Below are positions 1 through 6,010 of a DNA stretch of 7,265 nt, piece after piece. The notes under the pieces are model-generated. The model saw only the letters and a list, made by a program, of their open reading frames with translations. It did no database searches and was not told the DNA's origin. This DNA is from an uncultured Oscillospiraceae bacterium (GTDB lineage Bacteria; Bacillota; Clostridia; Oscillospirales; Oscillospiraceae): positions 1 through 7,265 of the forward strand of contig CALWWH010000080.1 of assembly GCA_944385195.1 (NCBI GenBank), written 5' to 3'. A program made the translations under genes and the position numbers. Each line of letters starts with the position of its first letter. Position 1 is the first letter of the stretch.

Positions 1-4
1 CATA

Positions 5-33
5 TTGACAATATATCGAACAAGATGTATTCT
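5..33 (+). promoter_or_regulatory. Candidate sigma-A promoter upstream of the LysE-family gene
   Basis: A perfect -35 box TTGACA (5-10) is followed after 17 bases by TATTCT (28-33), which matches four of six -10 positions. It points to the exporter gene starting at 111 and would give a leader of about 70 bases. A second, weaker element is TTGACT at 62-67, with no good -10 at normal spacing. Downstream of the -10 are the 10-base palindrome AAAGCGCTTT (44-53) and a TTC-N7-GAA motif (30-42), which could be operator sites. The call rests on consensus match and spacing only. Confidence 0.5.
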
Positions 34-110
34 TAAAAAGAACAAAGCGCTTTAAAATCTTTTGACTTATTATACGTTTCCTTGAGACTGCTGTAAAGGG
101 GGAGAATCCA

Positions 111-692
111 ATGTTTCCTGTGTCCGAATTTTTGATCTATTGCTTTATCACCGCCTACACGCCCGGGGCCAATAACCTGCTCTCGATGAACTATGCCGCC
201 CGGCGGGGGTTCCGCCACAGTTTTCCCTTCAATTTGGGTATTACGGCGGGGTTTTTGATTGTAATGACGGTATGTACGGTATTCAGCTCCACGCTCTATA
301 CCTTGCTATCCAAGGTAAAGCCGGTCATGCAGGTCCTGGGAGCGGCCTATATGCTGTATCTGGCCTGGAAAGTATGGAGGAGCGGGATTCACGCGGAGGA
401 GGATCAGGGAAAGGAAGCCGGTTTCATCAGCGGTATGATTCTGCAATTTATGAATCCTAAAATCTATATCTATGCGATTACCGCCATGTCTCTTTACATA
501 TTGCCCATTTACCATTCACCCGCAGCTATGGCGGGATTTACCCTGGTGCTGACGGTAATTGGAGCATCCGGCTCCTTCCTGTGGGCGCTGTGCGGAACGG
601 CGCTCTGCCGTTTTATGGTGGGGCATGGCCGGCTTGTCAACTCTGTCATGGCGCTGCTTCTGGTTTACTGCGCAATGTCCCTGTTCTGGTAA
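111..692 (+). CDS. LysE/RhtB-family amino acid exporter
   Basis: This 193-residue, very hydrophobic protein is probably an inner-membrane exporter of amino acids or their derivatives, driven by an ion gradient. Family features seen are the N-terminal TPGANN segment (residues 17-22, the place of the family's PGP motif), the following ARRGFRHSFPFNLG stretch with G43 and G47, and a conserved NPK (115-117) at the start of a mid-protein membrane helix. About six hydrophobic segments are visible, near residues 4-19, 41-62, 71-88, 106-131, 139-162 and 175-193. The length is near the family norm of about 200. The start ATG has an AAGGGGGAG ribosome site at 96-104, about six bases upstream. It resembles the cysteine/O-acetylserine or threonine/homoserine branch more than the lysine one, but the substrate cannot be read from sequence. 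The reductase gene converges on it 47 bases downstream. Confidence 0.88.
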   Translation: MFPVSEFLIYCFITAYTPGANNLLSMNYAARRGFRHSFPFNLGITAGFLIVMTVCTVFSSTLYTLLSKVKPVMQVLGAAYMLYLAWKVWRSGIHAEEDQGKEAGFISGMILQFMNPKIYIYAITAMSLYILPIYHSPAAMAGFTLVLTVIGASGSFLWALCGTALCRFMVGHGRLVNSVMALLLVYCAMSLFW

Positions 693-739
693 GGAGTCCA
701 GCGAAGAGACTGGTATGCCAAACACGTCTTCCTTGATGC

Positions 740-1591
740 CTATGCGTGCACCTTCAGATTGTGGAGCATCTTGATAAACTCAGGGTTGTTGTGATCCACA
801 ATGTTGCTGTGGCCTACATCCAAGGTATCAATCTTCTTCATTTCGTCTTTATTAAGAGAAAAATCCCAAATGTCAAAATTCTGCTCCATACGCTCTCGGT
901 GGACAGTCTTGGGGATAACTACCACACCCCGTTGGATATTCCACCACAAAGCCACTTGCGCGGCGGTTTTTCCATGTGCACGGCCGATCTCTGTCAGAAC
1001 AGGGTTAGTGAATATACCGAATTGACCCTCAGCAAAGGGGCCCCAGGCTTCTGGAACTACGCCGTATTCCGCCATGACATGCATGGTTTCTTTCTGGTGA
1101 AAGAACGGATGGATCTCCACCTGATTGACTGCCGGTTTCACCTCTACCGATTCGCAGAAATCCAGCAGCCGTGCAGCGTTGAAGTTGCACACGCCAATGG
1201 CCCGCAGTTTGCCCTCCCGGTAAGCCTCCGTCATCGCCCGCCAGGCGCCGATATAATCGCCCGCAGGCTGGTGAATCAGGTACAGATCGAGATAGTCAAT
1301 GCCAAGATTGACCAGAGAAGTCTCTATGGCCTTCTTTGCATCCATGTAGCTGGCATCCTGTACCCATAGTTTCGTAGTGATAAACAGCTCCCCCCGCGGG
1401 ACGGCGCACTTGGCGATGGCGGCGCCTACAGCCTGCTCATTCATATAGGCCGCCGCTGTGTCAATGAGCCGGTAACCGACATCAATGGCATCCCGAACCG
1501 CTTGCTCACATTGATTTGGATCCGGGACCTGAAACACGCCGAAGCCCTCCAGGGGCATTTTGATGCCATTATTCAGAGTCACATAGTCCAT
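740..1591 (-). CDS. Aldo/keto reductase
   Basis: A 283-residue NAD(P)H-dependent oxidoreductase of the aldo/keto reductase superfamily, cytosolic, which should reduce an aldehyde or ketone with NADPH. The catalytic tetrad is intact: D44 and Y49 in DTAAAYMNE, K74 in TTKLW, and H107 in LYLIHQP. Other family marks are the N-terminal NNGIKMPLEGFG, GVCNFN near 133-138, NQVEIHP near 156-162 and the cofactor-binding IPKTVHRERMEQN near 226-238. It resembles the 2,5-diketo-gluconate reductase-like AKR5 group common in Firmicutes; the natural substrate is unknown. I chose ATG at 1591 rather than 1609 because a GGAGG ribosome site lies between the two and the shorter protein matches the family N-terminus. 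It is divergent from the LysR gene, with a LysR-type operator between them, so it is the likely target of that regulator. Confidence 0.93.
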   Translation of the reverse strand: MDYVTLNNGIKMPLEGFGVFQVPDPNQCEQAVRDAIDVGYRLIDTAAAYMNEQAVGAAIAKCAVPRGELFITTKLWVQDASYMDAKKAIETSLVNLGIDYLDLYLIHQPAGDYIGAWRAMTEAYREGKLRAIGVCNFNAARLLDFCESVEVKPAVNQVEIHPFFHQKETMHVMAEYGVVPEAWGPFAEGQFGIFTNPVLTEIGRAHGKTAAQVALWWNIQRGVVVIPKTVHRERMEQNFDIWDFSLNKDEMKKIDTLDVGHSNIVDHNNPEFIKMLHNLKVHA

Positions 1592-1636
1592 ACAACTGCC
1601 TCCATTCATAATTTATATGCTTTGAATGCTAAATTG

Positions 1637-1665
1637 ATTATAAGAGTGCGATAAAGGAATGTACA
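1637..1665 (-). promoter_or_regulatory. Sigma-A-like promoter of the aldo/keto reductase gene
   Basis: On the minus strand a perfect TATAAT -10 box lies at 1642-1637, with TGTACA (four of six consensus bases) at 1665-1660 after a 17-base spacer. Transcription should start near 1630, about 40 bases before the chosen ATG at 1591. The palindrome at 1683-1705 is then centred near -64, the normal recognition position for LysR-type activators. Confidence 0.65.
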
Positions 1666-1682
1666 GGACCAATTTCACATAG

Positions 1683-1705
1683 CAGTATTCGCTAATTGAA
1701 TACTG
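1683..1705. promoter_or_regulatory. LysR-type operator palindrome CAGTATTC-N7-GAATACTG
   Basis: A perfect 8-base inverted repeat with a 7-base centre, containing TTC-N7-GAA, the classic T-N11-A signature (T at 1688, A at 1700) of LysR-type regulators. It lies between the two divergent promoters: centred near -64 of the reductase promoter and directly upstream of the -35 box of the regulator gene. Binding there would suit both activation of the reductase and control of the regulator's own gene. Position and symmetry are seen; which protein binds is inferred. Confidence 0.75.
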
Positions 1706-1708
1706 TTC

Positions 1709-1737
1709 TTGTGGAGCGGAACCGGCTTTGCTATAAT
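1709..1737 (+). promoter_or_regulatory. Sigma-A-like promoter of the LysR gene
   Basis: TTGTGG (1709-1714), a 17-base spacer and a perfect TATAAT (1732-1737). Transcription should start near 1744, just before the GGAGG at 1749-1753. This excludes the earlier in-frame ATG codons at 1709 and 1736, which lie inside the promoter, and supports ATG 1763 as the true start. Confidence 0.65.
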
Positions 1738-1762
1738 GGTGGCGAAACGGAGGCGTGTTCTT

Positions 1763-2674
1763 ATGGTCGAACTGGAGCAGCTGCGGCAGTTGGTCGTCTT
1801 TTCGGAGTGCGGCACATTATCCAGGGCGGCAGAGGCCCTGCACATCTCTCAGCCGTCATTGAGCCGGGCGATGCGGGCGCTGGAAGAATCCGTGCAGGCG
1901 GCCCTTTTTACCCGGCAGAAAAACCGGATTACCCTTAACGAGACGGGAAAAGTGGCTGTTGAGCAAGCCAGACAGGTGCTCTCTGCGGCAGAAGAACTCA
2001 TGGAGCGGGTGCGCTTGGCCGAGCGTTCCGGACAGAAGATCCGTCTGGGCGCTTGCGCTCCGGTCCCCATTTTCGAGTTGGAGCCGCTGCTGCGGGAAAT
2101 ATATAGTGGCATGGAAATTCTTACCGAGTTGAACGACTCGGACAAAATGCTTCTGGACGGGCTGAAACAGGGACAATATCAGATCGTGGTCACACACCAG
2201 GCGCCTGCTCAGGACGAGGAACTATTTAGTTTTCCCTACCGGGAAGAGCACATCAGTCTGCTGGTGCCCAAGGATCATCCCCTGAGCAACTATCCGGTCA
2301 TTCACGCCAGCGACCTGGCCTGTCAAAATCTCCTGCTCTATTCGGAAATCGGCTTCTGGACCCATGTATGCCGCGAAAAACTGCCTGACGCCCACTTTCT
2401 CCTCATGGATCAGTGGGATGCCTTTGGGGAGATGGTGGGCCTTGGCGCATTCCCCTCATTTGTCACGGATGCTGCTGCCATCGAGCAGCAAACAGGAGGC
2501 AAGGTCATCATTCCTATTGAAGATGAGGAGTTCCAAGCCGTATATTATTTCGTCTGCATGAAAAAGGAACAGGAGAGATTCCAGGAATTGATCGAATGGA
2601 TGCGATTAACACTTCCCACGTGTAAAGACAAAGACTCTGCGGCACATATGGTAAAATTACCGCTGAAGCCGTGA
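1763..2674 (+). CDS. LysR-family transcriptional regulator
   Basis: A 303-residue DNA-binding regulator of normal LysR length. The N-terminal winged helix-turn-helix is clear: ELEQLRQLVVFSECGTLSRAA, then LHISQPSLSRAMRALEE, ending near residue 42, followed by a linker helix to about residue 90. The rest (about 92-290) is a periplasmic-binding-protein-like effector domain, with KIRLGA near the domain start and LLVPKDHPL near residue 170 as usual landmarks. The ligand is unknown. Start ATG 1763 has GGAGG at 1749-1753 and lies just after a promoter; longer reading to 1709 would include promoter sequence. The gene is divergent from the aldo/keto reductase and shares a LysR-type operator with it, so local control of the reductase and of itself is likely. 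The final 15-20 residues are variable and fit the family poorly. Confidence 0.94.
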   Translation: MVELEQLRQLVVFSECGTLSRAAEALHISQPSLSRAMRALEESVQAALFTRQKNRITLNETGKVAVEQARQVLSAAEELMERVRLAERSGQKIRLGACAPVPIFELEPLLREIYSGMEILTELNDSDKMLLDGLKQGQYQIVVTHQAPAQDEELFSFPYREEHISLLVPKDHPLSNYPVIHASDLACQNLLLYSEIGFWTHVCREKLPDAHFLLMDQWDAFGEMVGLGAFPSFVTDAAAIEQQTGGKVIIPIEDEEFQAVYYFVCMKKEQERFQELIEWMRLTLPTCKDKDSAAHMVKLPLKP

Positions 2675-2925
2675 TAATGCGTCTGGAAGCTGACATCGAT
2701 CTGCATCATATTGCCTGACAGCCAGTAGACCAGTTATGAACATTTTGCAGTCGCAATCGTGGTAGAGCCCACCACCGAAGGCAGTAACTTTAGCGAGCTG
2801 CTGATCCGGTGAGGCTTCCGTCATGGACATGCCACAGAAGCCAAATTCGATCTACTTGACGTGCGTTGTGTTTGGTGGCATGGCATCCCCTGTGAAATTT
2901 AAAGTCAGGAAAGGAAATGGTACCA
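2675..2925 (+). other. Intergenic stretch with possible gene debris
   Basis: No intact gene of useful size is seen. From ATG 2677, three bases after the LysR stop, 13 codons read MRLEADIDLHHIA and end at TGA 2716. Skipping one base gives DSQ next, so the piece resembles the N-terminus of 8-oxoguanine DNA glycosylases (pattern DxxLxxIADSGQCF) with a frameshift. The match is short and may be chance. On the minus strand a 57-codon frame runs 2830-2657 but has no recognised family and no clear ribosome site. The last 20 bases hold the AGGAAAGGA ribosome site (2907-2915) of the PhzF-family gene. Confidence 0.3.
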
Positions 2926-3705
2926 ATGAAACAGTATGTGGTTGACGCTTTTACAGACAAGGTGTCTCACGGAAATCCGGCGGCCATCTGTGTGGTGGAC
3001 GCATGGCCCAGCGAGGAATTGATGATGGCCATGACTCGGGAAAACAACCTGTCGGAGACGGCCTTTACTGTGAAGGAGGGGGAGCATTACCGCTTGCGGT
3101 GGTTCACCCCCGGCGGCGAGATTGATTTGTGCGGTCATGCGACCCTGGCCTGCGCTTTTGTGCTGTTGAATTTCTATGAAACGGGTATGTCTCGTGTGAC
3201 CTTTCAGACCATGAGCGGCAAGTTGGCCGTGGAAAGACGAGGAGATCTCTATGAAATAGACTTCCCGGCCTATGACCTGGCGACTGTTCCTGTCACCCAG
3301 GAGATAATTGACGCCGTTGGAACGCCCCCTGTGGAGGTATACCTGGGTTGAGACCTGCTGTGTATTTTTGATAACGAGGAGACAGTCCGAAGTCTCGCTC
3401 CCGACCAGGAGAAACTGCTGTCCTTGGAGGGGCTGTTGCTCCATGCCACCGCCAGGGGGAGCGGCGTCGACTGTATTTCCCGCTCTTTCGCGCCCAAATG
3501 CGGCGTGGCGGAGGACCCGGTCTGTGGTTCCGGCCACTGCCATATCGTCCCTTATTGGACTGAGAGACTGGGAAAGGACAACATTGTGGCCTATCAGGCC
3601 TCCCGACGAGGCGGCACGCTGTACTGTTGTCTGGAAGCCGGCAGAGTGAAGATGGCGGGGAAAGCGTCCTTGTACTCGATTGCAGATGTACAAGTGAAAG
3701 TATAG
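2926..3705 (+). pseudogene. PhzF-family isomerase gene interrupted by in-frame TGA
   Basis: Read through codon 142, this is a full 259-residue PhzF-family protein (diaminopimelate-epimerase-like fold, isomerases related to phenazine biosynthesis PhzF). The first half has the N-terminal MKQYVVDAF, GNPAA (16-20), the catalytic Glu in NLSETAF (E44) and the GGEIDLCGHAT motif (63-72). The second half, in the same frame, has HATARG and the conserved VAEDPVCGSGHCH segment (194-206). The two halves are separated only by TGA at 3349-3351, where I recall relatives usually having Arg before DLLC, so one C-to-T change (CGA to TGA) would explain it. The first half alone lacks the second lobe and should be inactive. 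Start 2926 is preferred over ATG 2917 because AGGAAAGGA is ten bases upstream of it. TGA ends other genes here, so general recoding is unlikely. A sequence error is possible. Confidence 0.82.
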
Positions 3706-3724
3706 CGGTGGATATATCTCAACT

Positions 3725-3749
3725 CCATGCATGTAGAAACACTGCATGG
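3725..3749 (+). repeat. Inverted repeat CCATGCA-N11-TGCATGG
   Basis: A perfect 7-base inverted repeat 20 bases after the PhzF-family stop codon. There is no T run after it, so it is not a normal intrinsic terminator. It may be a weak RNA hairpin or a chance palindrome in an unresolved stretch. Confidence 0.35.
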
Positions 3750-3969
3750 CATACAGCGCATGCGTGTTGGTCTCCAGTTCCTGGAACGGGATGAGAGGGA
3801 AAAGATGGTGCAGGTATTCAACAACGCCGTGATTTACGTCTTTGGGATATGCATTTTGATCATTATTTTCGTCAATGTATTCATGCCTCCAGGAGAACTT
3901 CATATAGAAATGGAGCAATTCTGCCAACAAGGAAAGGATAAATACGATAGATTAGTTGCTAAGATTTGA
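3727..3969 (+). CDS. Doubtful 80-codon open frame with one hydrophobic segment
   Basis: The 331 bases between the PhzF-family stop and the WYL gene start hold no gene I recognise. The best plus-strand frame encodes 80 residues: a charged start, a hydrophobic segment at about residues 38-53 (VIYVFGICILIIIFVN) and a charged tail. It lacks a ribosome site and begins 21 bases after the preceding stop in the same frame. The opposite strand is also open here (about 3930-3706, entering the PhzF gene antisense), with codon choice at least as gene-like, including a GGAGG at about 3887-3891. Either could be a remnant of an older gene. Confidence that this frame is translated is low. Confidence 0.2.
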   Translation: MHVETLHGIQRMRVGLQFLERDEREKMVQVFNNAVIYVFGICILIIIFVNVFMPPGELHIEMEQFCQQGKDKYDRLVAKI

Positions 3970-4036
3970 GAAATGCTGGGTAGTGCAAATTAGCCGACAG
4001 AATGTTATCAAAACATATTATATGGAGCGATTTCCA

Positions 4037-5000
4037 ATGAAGAATGAAAGCCAGACCAGGATCTTGTATCTTCTCCGCTACCTTTATCTGCATACAGACG
4101 AGGAGTATCCCGCTTCTGTGGCGGAAATATTGGACCTCTGGAAAGAGCAAGGAATTGTGTCGGACCGGAGAGTCGTATACCGGGATATTGCCCTTCTGAC
4201 AGAGTTGGGGGGTGGATATTGTCTGTGTTAAAAGCAGCAGAAACAGTTACTTCCTCGCCACTCGCCAGTTTGAACTTCCGGAGGTGAAACTCCTGGTGGA
4301 CGCCATAGAGTCCTCCCGGTTTATCACAAGGAAGAAAAGCGCGAAGCTGATTGAGAAACTGACCTCCCTCGTCAGCTCACATCAGGCCAGAGAGTTAGAT
4401 CGCCCTGTATATATGGATGGCACTGCAAAGCCGAACAACGAAACGATCTATTACACCGTGGACGCACTCCACACCGCCATCCGTGAGAAGCGGCAGATTC
4501 GCTTCCAGTACATGGAGTTTACCCCCTGTAAGGAGAAGGTTCTCAAACATGGCGGGGCCTGGTATCCGTTCAGCCCCTACGCCCTTATGTGGCAGCGAGA
4601 CTACTATTATGCCGTTGGTTGGTCAGAGCGGCACGGAAAGGTGGCGCAGTTCCGTGTAGACCGCATGGTTAACGCAGAACCGTTGGACCGGCCAGCCGTG
4701 GAAACAGCTACATTCGACGCTGCGGATTATGCCTCCAAAGTGTTTGGCATGTATGATGACAAGATTGAGACCGTTACCCTCCGCTGCAAAAACCGACTCA
4801 TGCGCAGTGTCATTGACCGCTTTGGAGACGGCGTTCAGACACAACCAGACGGTCCGGACCACTTCACTGTCCAGGTGGAGATTGCACCCAGTCCTCCCTT
4901 TTTTGGCTGGGTATTCACCTTTGCGGGTGGCATCCAAATTACCGGCCCGGAGGGCGTTCTGCTGGAAATGCAGCAGATGGGTGCATGGCTGGACAAATAA
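4037..5000 (+). pseudogene. WYL-domain transcriptional regulator, frameshifted at a G6 run
   Basis: Restoring one frameshift gives a 320-residue regulator: an N-terminal helix-turn-helix (about residues 8-58, with QTRILYLLRYL and SDRRVVYRDIALLTELG), a WYL domain (about 125-205) with the aromatic-rich YPFSPYALMWQRDYYYAVGWSE segment, and a C-terminal WCX-type extension ending GVLLEMQQMGAWL. WYL domains sense ligands, often nucleotides or nucleic acid, and such regulators are found in DNA-damage and phage-defence loci. Start ATG 4037 has TGGAGCG 8-13 bases upstream. The frame breaks at six G (4207-4212): as given, translation ends after 64 residues at 4229-4231, and the remaining 262 codons continue from 4212. 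Five G would restore the join at LGVDIV. Decay, a homopolymer error or slippage could each explain it. It ends 131 bases before the LexA-like gene on the same strand. Confidence 0.82.
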
Positions 5001-5012
5001 AGATTTACAATA

Positions 5013-5036
5013 TGGTGTACCTAAAATGGCACACCA
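5013..5036. promoter_or_regulatory. Inverted repeat TGGTGT-N12-ACACCA
   Basis: A perfect 6-base inverted repeat starting 12 bases after the WYL gene stop and just upstream of the LexA-like gene promoter. It could be an operator for the WYL or LexA-like regulator, or a weak hairpin after the WYL gene; no T run follows, so a terminator is unlikely. Confidence 0.4.
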
Positions 5037-5049
5037 CATTCTTGACCTC

Positions 5050-5078
5050 TTGCGAGGAATTCCTGCCTCTGCTATAAT
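5050..5078 (+). promoter_or_regulatory. Promoter of the LexA-like cassette
   Basis: TTGCGA (5050-5055), a 17-base spacer and a perfect TATAAT (5073-5078) give a good sigma-A promoter with start near 5085. TTGACC at 5042-5047 is closer to the -35 consensus but lies 25 bases from the -10, too far. The leader to ATG 5132 is about 47 bases. Confidence 0.7.
5055..5064. promoter_or_regulatory. Palindrome AGGAATTCCT inside the promoter spacer
   Basis: A perfect 10-base palindrome lying between the -35 and -10 boxes. A repressor bound here would block RNA polymerase directly, so it is a good candidate operator for self-control by the LexA-like protein. It matches neither the Bacillus GAAC-N4-GTTC nor the E. 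coli CTGT-N8-ACAG SOS box. Confidence 0.4.
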
Positions 5079-5087
5079 GCGGCTAAC

Positions 5088-5104
5088 GAGAGCGAAATGC
5101 TCTC
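5088..5104. promoter_or_regulatory. Inverted repeat GAGAGC-N5-GCTCTC at the transcript start
   Basis: A perfect 6-base inverted repeat with a 5-base centre, just downstream of the predicted transcription start and 15 bases before the GAGGGG ribosome site. It may be an operator, or a hairpin at the 5' end of the mRNA that stabilises it. It is too far from the ribosome site to hide it directly. Confidence 0.45.
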
Positions 5105-5131
5105 AATAAATCAAAACCGAGGGGTACTTCC

Positions 5132-5734
5132 ATGCGGTATAAAAGCCGGGAAACAATGGATCAGATCGTCTGTGCGATCGATGACTTCTTTTTCACTCAC
5201 CACAGGACGCCGTCCAATACGGAACTTGCCAACATGGTTGGCCGCTCCAGAAGCAATATCCATGGCTATCTGCGGGAGATGGATAAACTGGGGATGGTAC
5301 ACTATGACGGTAGAAGATTGGAAACAGCGATTACCCGAAAAACCAATCCGGGGATTATCTATTCTCCTATCCTTGGTTCCATTGCCTGCGGGGCACCACA
5401 GTACGAGGAGGAGAACTTCGAGGAATATGTAGCCCTGCCAACAGCTCTGTTTGGCAGCGGCGATTTCTTTCTCCTCCGTGCCAAAGGCGAATCCATGATC
5501 GAAGCCGGCATCGGGCCGGGAGACCTGGTAGTAGTGCAAAAACAGAGCACCGCCAGTGATGGAGATATTGTGGTGGCGCTGGTGGACCATGAAACGACAC
5601 TCAAACGGTTTTACCGGGATGAGGAGCATGGCTGCGTCCGCCTCCACCCAGAGAATAGGGCAATGGAGGACATCTATGTGGAACAGTGCTATATCCAGGG
5701 TGTTGCAATGCATGTGATCAAAGTTCTTTTATAG
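5132..5734 (+). CDS. LexA-like self-cleaving repressor (S24 peptidase)
   Basis: A 200-residue repressor with LexA layout. Residues 5-66 form a winged helix-turn-helix (TPSNTELANMVGRSRSNIHGYL then REMDKLGMVHYDGRR). A linker leads to the cleavage site at I84-A85-C86-G87-A88, and the C-terminal S24 domain carries the catalytic Ser121 in GESMI and Lys158 in TLKRF, the same spacing as Ser119/Lys156 of E. coli LexA. On DNA damage, RecA filament should trigger self-cleavage and derepression. Cleavage here would be at Cys-Gly, as in UmuD, rather than the Ala-Gly of standard LexA. Start ATG 5132 has GAGGGG at 5119-5124. It is the first gene of the cassette. It could be the cell's main LexA or a paralogue or phage-type repressor; the site-specific helix differs from Bacillus LexA, so I give no symbol. 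Confidence 0.92.
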   Translation: MRYKSRETMDQIVCAIDDFFFTHHRTPSNTELANMVGRSRSNIHGYLREMDKLGMVHYDGRRLETAITRKTNPGIIYSPILGSIACGAPQYEEENFEEYVALPTALFGSGDFFLLRAKGESMIEAGIGPGDLVVVQKQSTASDGDIVVALVDHETTLKRFYRDEEHGCVRLHPENRAMEDIYVEQCYIQGVAMHVIKVLL

Positions 5735-5779
5735 GAACATTAGAAACAGGAAGAATTTACAGTAAAGGGGGCGCTGCCA

Positions 5780-6010
5780 ATGGGTCGTGTTGGAGTATCG
5801 GTTTTCTGCCACATTGATACGGACGGAATCCTGACACCGTTAAGTATCAAATGGAAGGATGGCCGGGTCTGGGATATCGAGCGGGTGCTGCATACCTGCC
5901 GAAGACCCGACTTTTCCTTTGCCGGGATCCGCTACACCGTCCTGATTGGGGGCGTCGAAAAGTACCTCTATCTGGACGACACCTGCTGGTATGTAAATAC
6001 ACCGGCATAG
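5780..6010 (+). CDS. Small conserved protein of unknown function (76 aa)
   Basis: A 76-residue protein with a good AAAGGGGG ribosome site at 5764-5771. From memory, it resembles short hypothetical proteins of Firmicutes found beside LexA-like repressors or Y-family DNA polymerases: an ITPLSIxWxDGRxxxIDRVL stretch (here residues 18-36), then RYTVLIGG (51-58), YLYLDD (62-67) and a W-Y-V end (70-72). The pattern suggests a small all-beta fold. There is no signal peptide, membrane segment or metal motif. It lies 45 bases after the LexA-like stop with no promoter or terminator between, so it is probably co-transcribed. A role in the DNA-damage response is inferred only from context. Confidence 0.75.
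   Translation: MGRVGVSVFCHIDTDGILTPLSIKWKDGRVWDIERVLHTCRRPDFSFAGIRYTVLIGGVEKYLYLDDTCWYVNTPA

Noticed and set aside
693..739. Terminator between the converging exporter and reductase genes
   Set aside because: Only a four-base CCAG/CTGG stem is visible, with no T run.
746..1369. Plus-strand open frame of 207 codons
   Set aside because: It is antisense to the aldo/keto reductase, which has an intact catalytic tetrad, promoter and ribosome site.
1709..1762. Longer N-terminus for the LysR protein
   Set aside because: The extra codons overlap the -35 and -10 boxes, and the GGAGG site fits ATG 1763.
3349..3400. Selenocysteine codon with SECIS in the PhzF-family gene
   Set aside because: The hairpin after the TGA is only five clean pairs plus a bulged extension, its loop lacks the usual SECIS features, and the family does not use Cys or Sec at this position.
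2905..3930. Long minus-strand open frame of 341 codons
   Set aside because: It is antisense to the PhzF-family gene, whose motifs are clear on the plus strand; the product has low-complexity, Gln/His-rich sequence typical of shadow frames. Only its first 75 codons (3930-3706) lie outside that gene and are treated as unresolved.
3994..4021. Promoter CCGACA-N16-TATTAT before the WYL gene
   Set aside because: The predicted transcript start falls at or after the WYL gene's ribosome site, so it would not yield a usable leader.
4623..5039. Minus-strand open frame of 138 codons
   Set aside because: It is a shadow of the WYL-domain coding region, with no family features of its own.
5111..5713. Minus-strand open frame of 200 codons
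   Set aside because: It is antisense to the LexA-like gene, whose Ser/Lys dyad and cleavage site are unambiguous.
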